Positions 35,401 through 45,055 of a stretch of 64,000 nucleotides of DNA are shown here, one piece after another (the first letter of the stretch is position 1; each line of letters starts with the position of its first letter). A program made the position numbers and the translations under genes. The notes below the pieces were generated by a model, which made no database searches, was not told the DNA's origin, and was given only the letters and a program-made list of their open reading frames with translations. This stretch comes from Lentinula raphanica (Eukaryota; Basidiomycota; Agaricomycetes; Agaricales; Omphalotaceae): assembly GCA_027919835.1 (NCBI GenBank), contig JANVFP010000028.1:434001-498000 (forward strand), given 5' to 3'.

Positions 35401-35933
35401 TTGATGGATGAGGATGTCCGGTCTGGAATCAAGGGTATCTTGCTTCGGGACAGGTGTGAGGAAGAGTTGAAGAGGCTTGAGGAGGAATGCTTAGCGTTAT
35501 GCTCATGGTCTTCAGAAGAATGGCAAGTCATAACTATTTGCATTGAGGTCGCAACTCATCCAGGTAGGTAGTTCATTCACCAACGCTGGGAGTACTGCAC
35601 TAACATCACATATTAGATTTGATATATCAGCTGAATCAGCGAAAACATAATTTGCTGCATTTATGTGTTACATGGAGGAGGGCACTGCAAGGTATAGTTC
35701 AGTTGCAAAATGCTCTCGAATGGGGACCGTCAGCATTGGAGATGGATGAAGTAGAAAGGGAGTTGGGAGAAGAGAAACTAGTTATTTCGGAGGAAAACAA
35801 GGAGTATGAGGACTCTGAGATTGAATTTAGTGACTTCGATGATGATGATCTTGATATTGGGCTAGTCGAACGTCTGGATGCATTGGAGGAAGGGATAGAT
35901 GTAGACGACATAGATGATGTAGCCAATTATTAA
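32474..35933 (+). pseudogene. KDZ-3: KDZ-superfamily transposase with CxC1-type cluster, decayed
   Basis: It starts at ATG 32474 (MSRPRIRQDRKQ), similar to the start of KDZ-1, and ends at TAA 35931-35933. The cluster is visible as ACTCLNVPRKL and SICACQTAAVQL, then GLFPCAPIHPTLAVD and RPTEYLRARCPLCFGG. Core residues: CIDACFTQKHNKR (Asp), YDIGCSIHRSCVKWGF (Asp), HAYGHGWPCQCIYHPRK, GLSDGEGCERFWHS (Glu). The tail includes NAHALKLRLRKRLIARKFER, KAPRNAIAPQPI and an acidic end. Lesions: TAA at 32789-32791 within an otherwise continuous frame, and a frame change in a GAGAGG/GATGGA simple repeat near 33460-33500, unless an intron there was missed. It is the only transposase in the 18.6-kb element, so that copy is probably no longer autonomous. 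Confidence 0.85.
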
Positions 35934-36059
35934 GCAAATGATATGTTATGTATCCACGCAAACATTTGAGAAGCATATGATTTTTGAGAGCCATTATCAT
36001 ATACAGAGGTTGTTTGTAGTAAGACATTGCAAACCTACGGGGACACACCAAGTGAATGA

Positions 36060-36453
36060 GGTATCTCGTCCCTCAACTATGGGATGTCCCTCAACTATGG
36101 GATGTCCCTCAACCACAGGATGTCCCTCAACTATGGGATGTCCCTCAGCTATGGGATGTAGATATCCCATAGTAGTAGAGGGATATCCTTCAAGGAACAT
36201 CCCATAGTTGAGGGACATCCCATAGTTGAGGGACATCCCATAGCTGAGGGACATCCCATAGTTGAGGGACATCCCGTGGTTGAGGGACATCCCATAGTTG
36301 AGGGACATCCCATAGTTGAGGGACATCCCATGGTTGAGGGACATCCCATAGTTGAGGGACATCCCATAGTTGAGGGACATCCCGGTGGGGAAATCCTGGG
36401 GATTTTCTGCATATTAGACTAGGGATTTACAGGTTCTGTCCTATCTAATATGA
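36060..36453 (-). repeat. Right terminal inverted repeat and GGGACATCC subterminal array
   Basis: About 20 copies of GGGACATCCCATAGTTGA or its inverse lie at 36060-36385. Orientation flips at about 36165-36200, forming a local palindrome. The final about 70 bp is the inverted match of 17881-17950. From 35934 to 36059 nothing is recognisable. Confidence 0.85.
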
Positions 36454-36849
36454 TACTGGGTCTTGGTAGCCTGGAATGCACTGATCCCCTTGATTCCTCC
36501 GTGCTCATTGACCAACTCAGCTTCCTTCCTCCTACTCTTCATGGGCCGCTGTTCCTTTTTCCTCTCTTCTTCTTCGTCCTCCAGCATGCGTACGTCTTCT
36601 TGTGCAAGTTTGCGCCAGCCAACAGACTCCTCCCCCACCAATCTACATTTGGCGTTCCAGGCGTGTCTGTAGGTGGCCACAGCCAGGTCGATCTTCCTTT
36701 GGTGATTGTCTAGCAAAGTCCGACTCCTCGCGGACTGTTTCTGCTTTCGGACGTGGTTTGTTTTGTACGTATAAAGTCGCCGTTTGACTAGCAGACCATG
36801 ATGAATCGCGTTTAGACTGGAAGAACACTGCCCGTCCCGGAAGCGGCTT

Positions 36850-37087
36850 CATCAGGAAAAATGTTTCAGGCCTAGGGCACTCAAAGATACCCCCAAATTC
36901 TTATGCACTTTGAGGCTGCTGCCCAATGCTCCTCAAAGCTCCTCAAAGAACCCCAAAGAACCCCAAAGATCCTCAAAGACACCTCAAAGAACCTAGAGAA
37001 TCTAGGCAACCAAAAGGTACTCTGAAAGCTCCTAAAATTTAGGGGGTATCTCTGGATGCCCTAGGCATGAAATACTTTTTCCTGATG
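36850..37087. mobile_element. Small CATCAGG-family element in the KDZ-2 coding sequence (238 bp)
   Basis: It has the family ends and a TT duplication (36848-36849 and 37088-37089). Subterminal CCTCAAAGA and CCCCAAAGA words occur, with ATACCCCCAAA about 35 bp inside. Deleting the element plus one TT restores KDZ-2 as ...LAHFE|SRFRDGQ.... Confidence 0.92.
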
Positions 37088-40000
37088 TTTCAAAGTGAGC
37101 AAGGGTTTGGTTCCTTCTTGAGAGAGGGAGTTCCGAGGGGAAGACCAAAATCTTGTGTTCGGCAGGGGTGTCGTCAGAGCCAGGGGTCGTAGTGAGTAGT
37201 TGGATGGCTTCAGGGCAGTGGATCTTCTGGAGAGCCCGAATTCTGTCAATCTGTTGTTGGATTCTGGTACGCCGGTCTGAAAAATTTTCCCGCTGCTTTT
37301 TCGTTGGCGAGCGTTCTTGTCTGACATCTAAGGCTAGCTGCCTCCTGAGAAACCTCTGATCAGTTTGGTGACCGCTGAGAGATGAAGGTGGGAACTCACT
37401 GTTGCTCTTCCACTTCTATAAGAAGGAAAACATACTGGGAAGCGGTAACGTCGTCTCCTCCAATGGAGCCTTCCAGCAGGTCCCTGTCTTTCTCCATACC
37501 TCCCCTTCTCCGGTCTTCTTCTGCGAGCTCTGCACGAATGTCTTGTATAGATACATCTAACGCGGAGTCAGATCAATAAAAGAAAGAGATTGAATGGGCC
37601 TCACCGGATTGAGGGAGTTCAAAGGGATTGATGTCCATCTCCTTCCTCTCGAAATCTTTGACCATCTTCTTCCAATCAGCTGCTTCTTTGGCTTGGTTCT
37701 TTGCGAAAATTTCGAAGGCGAATTTCTGTCTGGAGAACTCTCGCAAGGCGTTCTTCATCCTCTTCAAGAGAAGAGTACCTGAAATGAATCTTAGTGCTGT
37801 ATGGTTTCTGGGGAAGGACAAGTACAAACCTAGTCCAATCGTTTTCCTCCAATTCCAGTGATGCCAATAATCCTCACAAGTGTTTTGGCGGGATCCTGGA
37901 CCCATCTCTCTTGTACTTGTCCCTAGAAGGCCACTCCCAGACCAGATGCGTTCGATTCCTTCACCATCGCTTTGCCCTGCGCCTCCGGTGTAAGAAAGGT
38001 TGAAAGAACGTTGACACTTCATGGTGTGACCGAGGATATGAAGTTTCGGTATCACGAAGGAGACGATTTTGAGGATATAGGTCAATCTTGTAAGGGAAGG
38101 AAGGGACTTGAGTCGTTCCAGCAATTTTTTGGACCACTGGCAGACGATATCATAAGAAATGAGAAGGGGAAGAAGGTCGGAGAAGTGTCGGAGGGTAGAA
38201 GCAAAGATGTAATCCATGTTCGCGTATCTGTCAGACATGTGAGTAACTCTTGAACATCTATTGAGTAGAGGAAGATTTACCTCTCCCCTCGCTGCAAATC
38301 TCCTACACCATTCCTCATCACTACTTCATGTCTAGCACATGTGCACATGCCCACGCCAGTCGCCTGATAGCCAGTTGAGTACTTTGTATTCGCGTGGTCA
38401 AGGGCTGAGAGCCCAGTGCAAGTACACATCTAAAGAGCGGATTCAGATATTTTTTCAGGAGAAGAATGAGCACCGTACATACCTCGTTCTGGTCTTGCAT
38501 TTGCTTGCAGAAATCACGATAGGGCACTGACTCCACAAAATACCCCCATCCATCCCCTAAAGGAGGATCCACGATCCAAGAAGATATTTGCCTGTTCTTG
38601 AGTCTGAAGCAGGTGTCGATGGCAATGAATGTGATATATAAGAATCTACGCGGAACGTTGGCGAGAGGAGAGGGAAAAGGAGAGGTTCCACTTACTGCTG
38701 ATCTTCGGGTGCATCCATCCAGCCCTCCGGCAAGTTTACCCCTGGCTTTGGACACGCGATACATTGAACGCCAAGTTCTCCAATCCCCGTCTCCTTCACC
38801 TTGCGAACCCCGTCGTTCCCTCTCCCTGCTCGCTTGAGCTCCTTCAGATGTCTCCATTGCCGGGCCATTCTCAAAAAAGCTGAATAGCGAGATTTAAACT
38901 TGGGACCACTGGCGCCAGACTGAAGTGGCTAAGAAAGAGACAAGGAGGGTCAGTGAGGATGGAACCAGCTGAAGTGACAGAGAACTTACGGTGAACTCCT
39001 TTCCCCCAATGTTATCCATGAGTTTTTCCAGAGTAGTATAGTAATCGTACGCCGTTATCTTGCCTCGATAACTGAGCATGTGGAATTGCTCTAGTGCACG
39101 AAATGTGCAAGCGGTCCTGGGGCGGTCGGTAGTCGCGGGAAGCCATTCGTTCAGCATGAGTTGTTCCCAATGAGGCCTTATCACACTCAAAGGACAGTGA
39201 CAAAAGTCCACAGTAACGCGATGAATTTTATTGGTATGGATGACAACAAAGTCCGTGGGGCCAGCAAAAGGATTGGGACAGATTGAGCCGTCAGGGTGCC
39301 CTAGCTGAACTCTGAGCCCAAGATCCTGTAATGAGGTATCCTCAAAAAACAGGCCATTCCAATGCTATACGATATGACGGTCAGTCATTGAACGCCAGGA
39401 ATACACTATTGCACCCACCTTGATCTTGTCTAAGGGTTTATCACGATGCCTCCTCACACAGCACGAAGCACAAGTGAGTTGTCACGAGAAGCAATCGACA
39501 CATTGGAACTCCGGGGGTCCTTCCTCCTTGCCCACTGGGCAACTTGAGCAACACTCAATATCTGGGTCTGACCGGGCCTCCACAGTTAGAAACATCTTAA
39601 GAGCATCATCTCTGCAGTGGTCTGCCCAATGAAGAAGAGGGTAATCCTAAGACAATGATATGAGAAGGGAAGGCTCAGAAAATTGGGTGAGAGACGCACA
39701 GATTTCCGGTAACGTTTTGCTGGTATGACAGATGATTTTGCAACGACCAATTCGTCTTCAGGGATAGGATCAAGAGAGTCGTGAAAGCTCGAAGAGCTAT
39801 ACGATTCGATGAACACTGGTCCAGGTGTACTAGGAGGCTCGATGGGCTTCAGTGGATCGGTTTGGATTTCTTGTCGGATAATGCGGCGTGTATCAGTGGT
39901 TAATGACTCGGTGACAATCGCAGTTGACGTGGAGGGAGAAGAGGGCTTCAACCCAAAATCAGACAGTTGTAGACCTTCCAAAGGATCCGGAGTTTCGACT

Positions 40001-40144
40001 TTACGCTTTTTGCGAGCCATGATGGAAAAATTGAAAGAGAAAAGATGTGCGATGGCACGTGATTGTATTCAACAGAGCAATTTGTCATTGTATGTACATA
40101 CGCGTTATAGGAGTCGATTTTTGCAAAAGTTCTCGATAGATCTA

Positions 40145-40545
40145 TCACTCAGCTTCCATGCTATCAAGCCACCTTTCTGCATCTACAACACCAGAGACCT
40201 CCTGTACAAGGACCCTTTCTCCTCGTCGTTGCCCTTCCCACAACATTCTGTCTGCCTCTTCTCTAGAAATCAAGTGTTCAGTCAATCAATAACCGCGTAA
40301 TCGATTTTCACTCACGCATGTACAACAGAATTGAAGCTCTTGGAATGAACCGCCCAGTATCGTCGACGAGGTGGAAGCGCATTAGAGATCGAAGTGGTCG
40401 AGGTCGAAGGTTGAGATCCAAAAAAGTCATGTACACTGGGACTAGAAGAAGTAAGAGAAGAGGGACTGGAGATGGACGAAGATGGGGAGGTAAAATTCGC
40501 AGCAGAGCTTTTGTTCTTGGGGAGCGGTGCATCGTTTGGCTTCAT
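40145..40545 (-). CDS. Small Ser-rich protein upstream of KDZ-2
   Basis: Exon 1 starts at ATG 40545 (MKPNDAPLPKNKSS) and is rich in Ser/Thr/Pro (FTSPSSSISSPSS, SVHDFFGSQPSTST). It reaches a donor GTGAGTGAAAATC near 40312. After an intron ending TTTCTAG, exon 2 reads REEADRMLWEGQRRGERVL and ends WLDSMEAE at TGA 40145-40147. It is about 110 residues, has no known domain, and lies on the same strand as KDZ-2, 125 bp upstream of its start codon. It is probably an accessory gene of the composite element; the frame could also begin further upstream. Confidence 0.5.
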
Positions 40546-40747
40546 ATGGGATTTAGGAACACGGCTGAGCTTTTTGGTAGGCGTAGATAAGGGTGAGGGC
40601 CGTTGGTTTTGAATTCAAGTTCTATCATCAACAGAATCCACAACTCATCATCAACAATCACAGTTTTGCATTCGTAGATGCGTATAGCTCACGTGGAAAC
40701 AACCTTCGTTCAATACCTCTTGTCTTTCTCGTTCCTCAAATTCAAGC

Positions 40748-42915
40748 ATGCCGCGAACTAGGGCTCAAAATCGTGAAGATTCGCAGGCAGCTCAGATGTA
40801 TGCGTTGAATACGCAGTTTCAGTCTAATCGCCGTGAAAGGAACGCGACGGCGGGTCCTAGTAATCTGCGCGGTGGAAACGCGGGAGGTAGACGGTCAGCG
40901 GCTCCTTCAGCAGGTCCCAGATTTCCGGGAGGAGTGGATGCTTTAGATCCAAATCCGAGACTCGATTCACCGTTCCTGGGGCCTCGTGCCTCCAGGCAGC
41001 AATTCCAGGGTTCTCCACGTTCAAGTTACAGAAGTGGAAGGTCCAGGGAAGATGCTGATGCGGCGGGGCAGCAGTTTGCAGCTAGGAGTCCTTCTGCTGT
41101 TCGGAATCTCTTTGAGAGGATGGATTCGTCGGATGACAATGAACCTAATTATTCGCCGGGGCATACCCATCGTTCGGGAAGTGCAGCGACAAGTCACTTG
41201 AATTGTGAGTGGTGTTTCTATGAATCACTTTATTGAGCCTTCCATGCTCGTTATATGCACTGGGACACATTACCACTGTCCAGTGGGAGGCTACCATCCT
41301 CCGGGAATTTATATGCTCGAGGCTACCATCCTCTTGGGGCTACCATCCCCGTTATTATGCAATGACATGGCTATCACCCTTATGAGGGTAGAAGCTGAGT
41401 TTCCTGGAGGATTGCAGTTTTCATGATAGCATATAGTCCATGAATTAATGAGGTTTATGGTTATGAGACCCTTTTTGACTGGTATTTGCAGATCAATCCG
41501 ACTATACGGATTTTAGCATCCTTCGGGAGGATAATCCGGATTTGCGAGGTGGTTGTCCCTTGGGTTCGATGTATGTGAACAGGCTCGGCGAGCCGGTAGA
41601 CCAGGGATTCATTCGTGGCGCTTCTCGTTTTGTGGGGAGAGAGGATGACGCTCCTCGTTTTCGTCATCTGCCTGTGGAAGATATACCTGAGGAACATGCT
41701 AGTCAAATCGGTAGTCGAGGCGCACGTAACCCTTTGCCTCAAGTCCAACCATCCGTCCAACCGTCTGTTTCATCTGTTTCGGTGGTGAATGGCTCTTTGG
41801 GAGGTCAGCGCAGCCATTATAGTCAGATCCGAGAGCCTTCTCAAGAGCCGCCTCGGCCTCGTGAGGCGCCACGTCAGAGGGAGGATTACGAACGGTTGGA
41901 TTATCATAGTGGGGATGAAAACCCGGGAGTACGCCTACCAACTCAGGGTAGGAAGAGGAGACCGGAGAATCCTCCAACCCCGGATCGGTTTTATCAACGT
42001 AGGAGGCCTGATGTTGTTCAGGATGATCATCATATGCCAAGGGTTCCTCCGGCTCCTCTTCATGCTCCTGCTCCCATTCGCGCTCATGGCCTTATGCCTG
42101 CCTTTGTTAATCAGGCAGGAGGTTTCGCTCTTCCTCCAGTTCCACCCGCTCGAGATATACAGGTGGTTCCTCAAGTTGTGTACAGGCCAAATGGGAAGCT
42201 GAGGGTTCCCTTTCCAAAAGTGACCCAGTCTAGGCGTCCGGAAGCTGATCCAGCGGGTCTTCTTACTGGGGTCTCTCACGAAGTTATTGAGGTATTGAGG
42301 AATGGTTGGAACGTCGTCATTCCCTTGGGCCACTTCGCGCATCGCTATAATCCTTTGATCTCCAATCACGTTCCGTCTTCCTCATCTGACGAAGGGTTAC
42401 CAGATATTCCACTCATGGATATGACGATCAATGAGTGGAACGAGATCAAGAGGAATATGCCACGAGCACTTAGGGAGCATTTGATTCCTGAGCACGAAGT
42501 CGTTCCAGGTACGGAAGAGGCTATGGCAGCAGCAGATATGATCGAGACCTTCTTTGGGATTGTCGATAGCCAGAGCAGGTTGACAGACGAGGTCGTTCCG
42601 CTGATGATCTATGCAGATCAGAAGATTACGTTCTGGAGGTTCAGACCGGAACGTATGGAACGGATGGACGTTTTTGATCATATGATGTACCGCCACATCT
42701 TCGAGGAGTGGAAAAAGAAAGTGGCGGAGCGCAAGGAGCATGAGTTGCGGGAGAAGTTTTTCAAAGGAAGTAACTCGTTTCATGCAGGGACTACATCCTC
42801 CTCTTCTGGCGGGAAATCCTCTTCAACTTCCTTACGTCCCTTTCCTTTCAACAAGTTTCAGGGTCAACGTTCTAAATTCCGATGCATATTTTGCGGAGGA
42901 GAACATCACAGCCGA
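40748..42915 (+). pseudogene. Gag-like zinc-knuckle protein, 3' end lost
   Basis: It starts at ATG 40748 (MPRTRAQNREDSQ). The first exon is Arg/Ser/Pro-rich and ends near 41204 at a donor GTGAGTGG. A second exon from about 41493 is Pro/Arg-rich (PPRPREAPRQREDYER, RRPENPPTPDRFYQRRR), then has a helical capsid-like section (MTINEWNEIKRNMPRALREH, MDVFDHMMYRHIFEEWKKK) and ends in a CCHC-type knuckle, FRCIFCGGEHHSRG. The last Cys is missing because the sequence switches at about 42916 into foldback DNA. Such proteins accompany retroelements and some fungal DNA transposons. No polymerase or integrase is present here. It is either an independent insertion or cargo of the composite element. Confidence 0.6.
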
Positions 42916-44049
42916 GGGATCATAGTATAGCTAGCCCCACAGGTTGAATTTTTGAGTTCTCCGAATTATATCTAGAGGAATATGATATAGACAACATCCT
43001 GACACAATATAGAGCCCACACAAAAATTATTGAGTGTGCTATTAATGAATTTCGACTCAAAAACACCAAATAAGCGCCCATAAGCACCCAAAACTCGTTG
43101 TTATGAGTGTGTTATGTATATCAAGTAATATTGTTCCGACTTTTTGACTGTTAAGTGTGTTAAGTATAGTGACTGATAACACTATTTTGAGTATTTATTG
43201 TCAACTGTGTTAGACATAATACATATCACTACTGTTCCAAGTTTTAGTATGTTAGGTGTGATAAGTACCAAGTGTACTGAACATATTGAGTAATAAAAAT
43301 TGTTCTGAGTGTTCAAGGATACTAAGTGTGCTAAAAATATCATGTACATCATATTTACTCAATGTTGTCAGTTTGGTGTAATTTTTAAGTAATATAAGCT
43401 ATTCTGAGTGATTGAGGGTGCTAGAGGTGCTAAAAATAGCATATACATCACATATACTGACTGTATAGTGGATTTGGTATGATTTGGAGTGATAAAACTT
43501 TTTACACTTGTCGCATATTTTTTTTTATTTTGCATTTTCAGGGCCAACAAGGCACCCCTGAATTTTTTAACTATTTTTATGATTTTTTTTCAGATTTTTT
43601 GCTACAAGATGACATCATGATCAATTTTTTCCTTTTTTGGTAATGTTGATGGGCCTGGACCTGCAATAGGCTCTATACCATCCCTAAATATTTTTTGCAT
43701 TTTTAGTGATTTTTTGGGCTATTTTTAGTACCTATATTGACCCTACATCATTTTTGATCATATGAGGTCATTTGCTTACATACCCTGATCTGACCTAATC
43801 TGGCTTTTTTAGGATTTTTTAGATTTTTAATGAATTTTCGGGTTTTTTTGAAAATGTACTCCTTATTTAATATCTGGATAATTATTAATTACCCAAAACA
43901 GTAAATATAGGCCCCATGTGACAGGTGGTGACAGGCATGACCACCCCCCGGAGCCATTTCCGGAGCCCCCTCCGAGTTATCACAGGTTTTTTCAAACGTT
44001 CCTCGATAACTCATCGGACCTTTTTACAAAAGCTTCACAGTATCCTGTG
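42916..44049 (-). mobile_element. Half foldback element E (right half only)
   Basis: It begins abruptly inside the loop sequence (GATCATAGTATAGCTAGCCCC, matching GATCACAATATAGCCAGCCCC in complete copies) and runs to a right terminus reading inward CACAGGATACTGTGAAGC. Its terminal about 85 bp (CTCGATAACTCATCGG, TTCAAACGTTCCTCGATAAC) resembles the composite element's ends rather than those of foldbacks B, C, D and F. It is therefore a hybrid that links the two groups. Confidence 0.82.
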
Positions 44050-44319
44050 ATAACAGCTGGGTAAATCCCCCACATAGACATTGTAAAAACCTGTCGCTTT
44101 TCTCGAGTCCCCTGGACCGTCATACATGGGTGGTGTACAGAAAGGTTTCTCTGAGTCCATTGCAACAATATAAGGGTCCCAATCAGACAATCGAGACCAG
44201 ACACTGATGTCAGAGAGACGCGAAGACAAGACGTTCCGGGGCTGGTCAGGGGTCGGCGGTCGCGTTTCTTGTGTGTTGTCATCCACCTCGTCAGACTCAT
44301 AAAGAGGCTGTGTGCTCAT
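44050..44319 (-). CDS. Unidentified short reading frame cut by element E
   Basis: The frame starts at ATG 44319 (MSTQPLYESDEVDDNTQE), contains SSRLSDISVWSRLSDWDP and PPMYDGPGDSRKATGFYNV, and runs into the end of element E, where it stops. No domain was recognised. Acidic and Pro/Thr-rich composition suggests the N-terminus of a larger gene whose 3' part was lost when the half foldback formed. Confidence 0.35.
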
Positions 44320-45055
44320 CGCGTTGTTTAGAGACTACAGACTAGGTGACGGTTGTGGAACAAGAATAACAAAAATCGACGAAGTCCGAAAATTTTGGGC
44401 GCTTAGCTTCAACCCCTAGCGCTACATTCTGTTTTTATGTTTTTGGGTGTCCTCAGGACGAGCGTGGCATAGAAGGGAGTTCTTCGTGATTTGAGTGAGT
44501 GTAATAGTAGCAATAATGAGTCTTACAGTGAACCTGCAGAGGTAAGAGTAAGGGGTTAATGATGAATCTGATAAGAGGCGGTTCAGTGATAGATATTATT
44601 GTTGTAGTGATGAGTCTCATGATAACGGTACATCGACATGAAGTTCTCGATAGCGCATGAGGCTGATGATTATATGATTCTGATAGTACATGAATCTGAT
44701 AGCACATGAGTCTGATGGACCTCAGTACGCGAGTCTGATAGTACATGAATCTGATAGTAATAAGACATGAGGTACTATAGGTCTTGAGTCATGAAGTTTT
44801 GAGTCATGAGTGCATTCAGAAAGGAGAATGGTCTTCATCTGTCTTTGTAGATGTACTTCCGAGTGCCGGTTGAGGGGGGCAAAAGTCACATCACTATCTT
44901 TCGGTCATCTTTCCTGCTGCACGAAGCAGTGTGGAAACTCAAAAAATCCATTTCTTATGTTCAAGCGATTATTTCAAAGGTTTGCTCGCTGGATCTCACA
45001 GATATGAAGGTCAAACGCAACTTGTATTTCAATATTACTTAGTAGAATATTTGGA
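44320..45055. other. Low-complexity DNA and a possible orphan exon
   Basis: Region 44440-44800 has repeated TGATAGTACATGAATCTGA and TCATGAGT words. From 44851 to 45042 a plus-strand frame preceded by TCTGTCTTTGTAG (acceptor-like) reads MYFRVPVEGGKSHITIF and LLHEAVWKLKKSISYVQ. It looks protein-like but could not be identified or joined to anything. Confidence 0.3.

Larger units (their letters stand above)
17881..36453. mobile_element. 18.6-kb KDZ-3 element nested in the KDZ-2 gene
   Basis: Inverted ends begin TCATATTAGATAGGACA on both sides, with TA outside each (17879-17880 and 36454-36455). Homology continues for about 70 bp (CCTGTAAATCCC, AAAATCCCCAGGATTTCCCC) and then passes into arrays of GGATGTCCC on the left and the reverse complement GGGACATCC on the right. 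The interior holds a lineage-specific gene, an SPT5-like gene and KDZ-3, plus two later foldbacks (C and D). The TA flank could be a target duplication or part of the end. No 7-8-bp duplication was found, so the exact boundary and mechanism are uncertain. Confidence 0.7.
17175..40020 (-). pseudogene. KDZ-2: KDZ-superfamily transposase with CxC2-type cysteine cluster, split by nested insertions
   Basis: It starts at ATG 40020 (MARKKRKVETPDPLEGL) and ends at TAG 17175. The CxC2 cluster lies in exons near 39.65-39.2 kb: ECCSSCPVGKEE, FQCVDCFSRQLTCASCC, HRDKPLDKIKHWNG, LGLRVQLGHP and VDFCHCPLS. The core has AIDTCFRLKNRQ (first Asp), GDGWGYFVE, NMDYIFAS, ISYDIVCQWSKK (second Asp), GGAGQSDGEGIERIWS (Glu) and STREMGPGSRQ. 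The C-terminus (SWIWVAADGQ, LRVEFCKAYSRVRHWKEEI, EEMRRCLASLEY) resumes at 17878 after the 18.6-kb insertion. A small CATCAGG element (36850-37087) also interrupts it; removing it with one TT copy restores the frame exactly. Removing the large insertion with a TA copy does not obviously restore frame. The catalytic residues are intact, so the source copy was probably active. Confidence 0.85.

Noticed and set aside
17873..36463. A 7-8-bp target duplication for the 18.6-kb element
   Set aside because: The flanks CCAAAAGG and CTGGGTCT share no direct match; only TA is common to both sides.
44453..44746. Minus-strand frame of 97 codons
   Set aside because: It is driven by degenerate TGATAGTACATGAATC repeats, has biased composition, and shows no recognisable motif.
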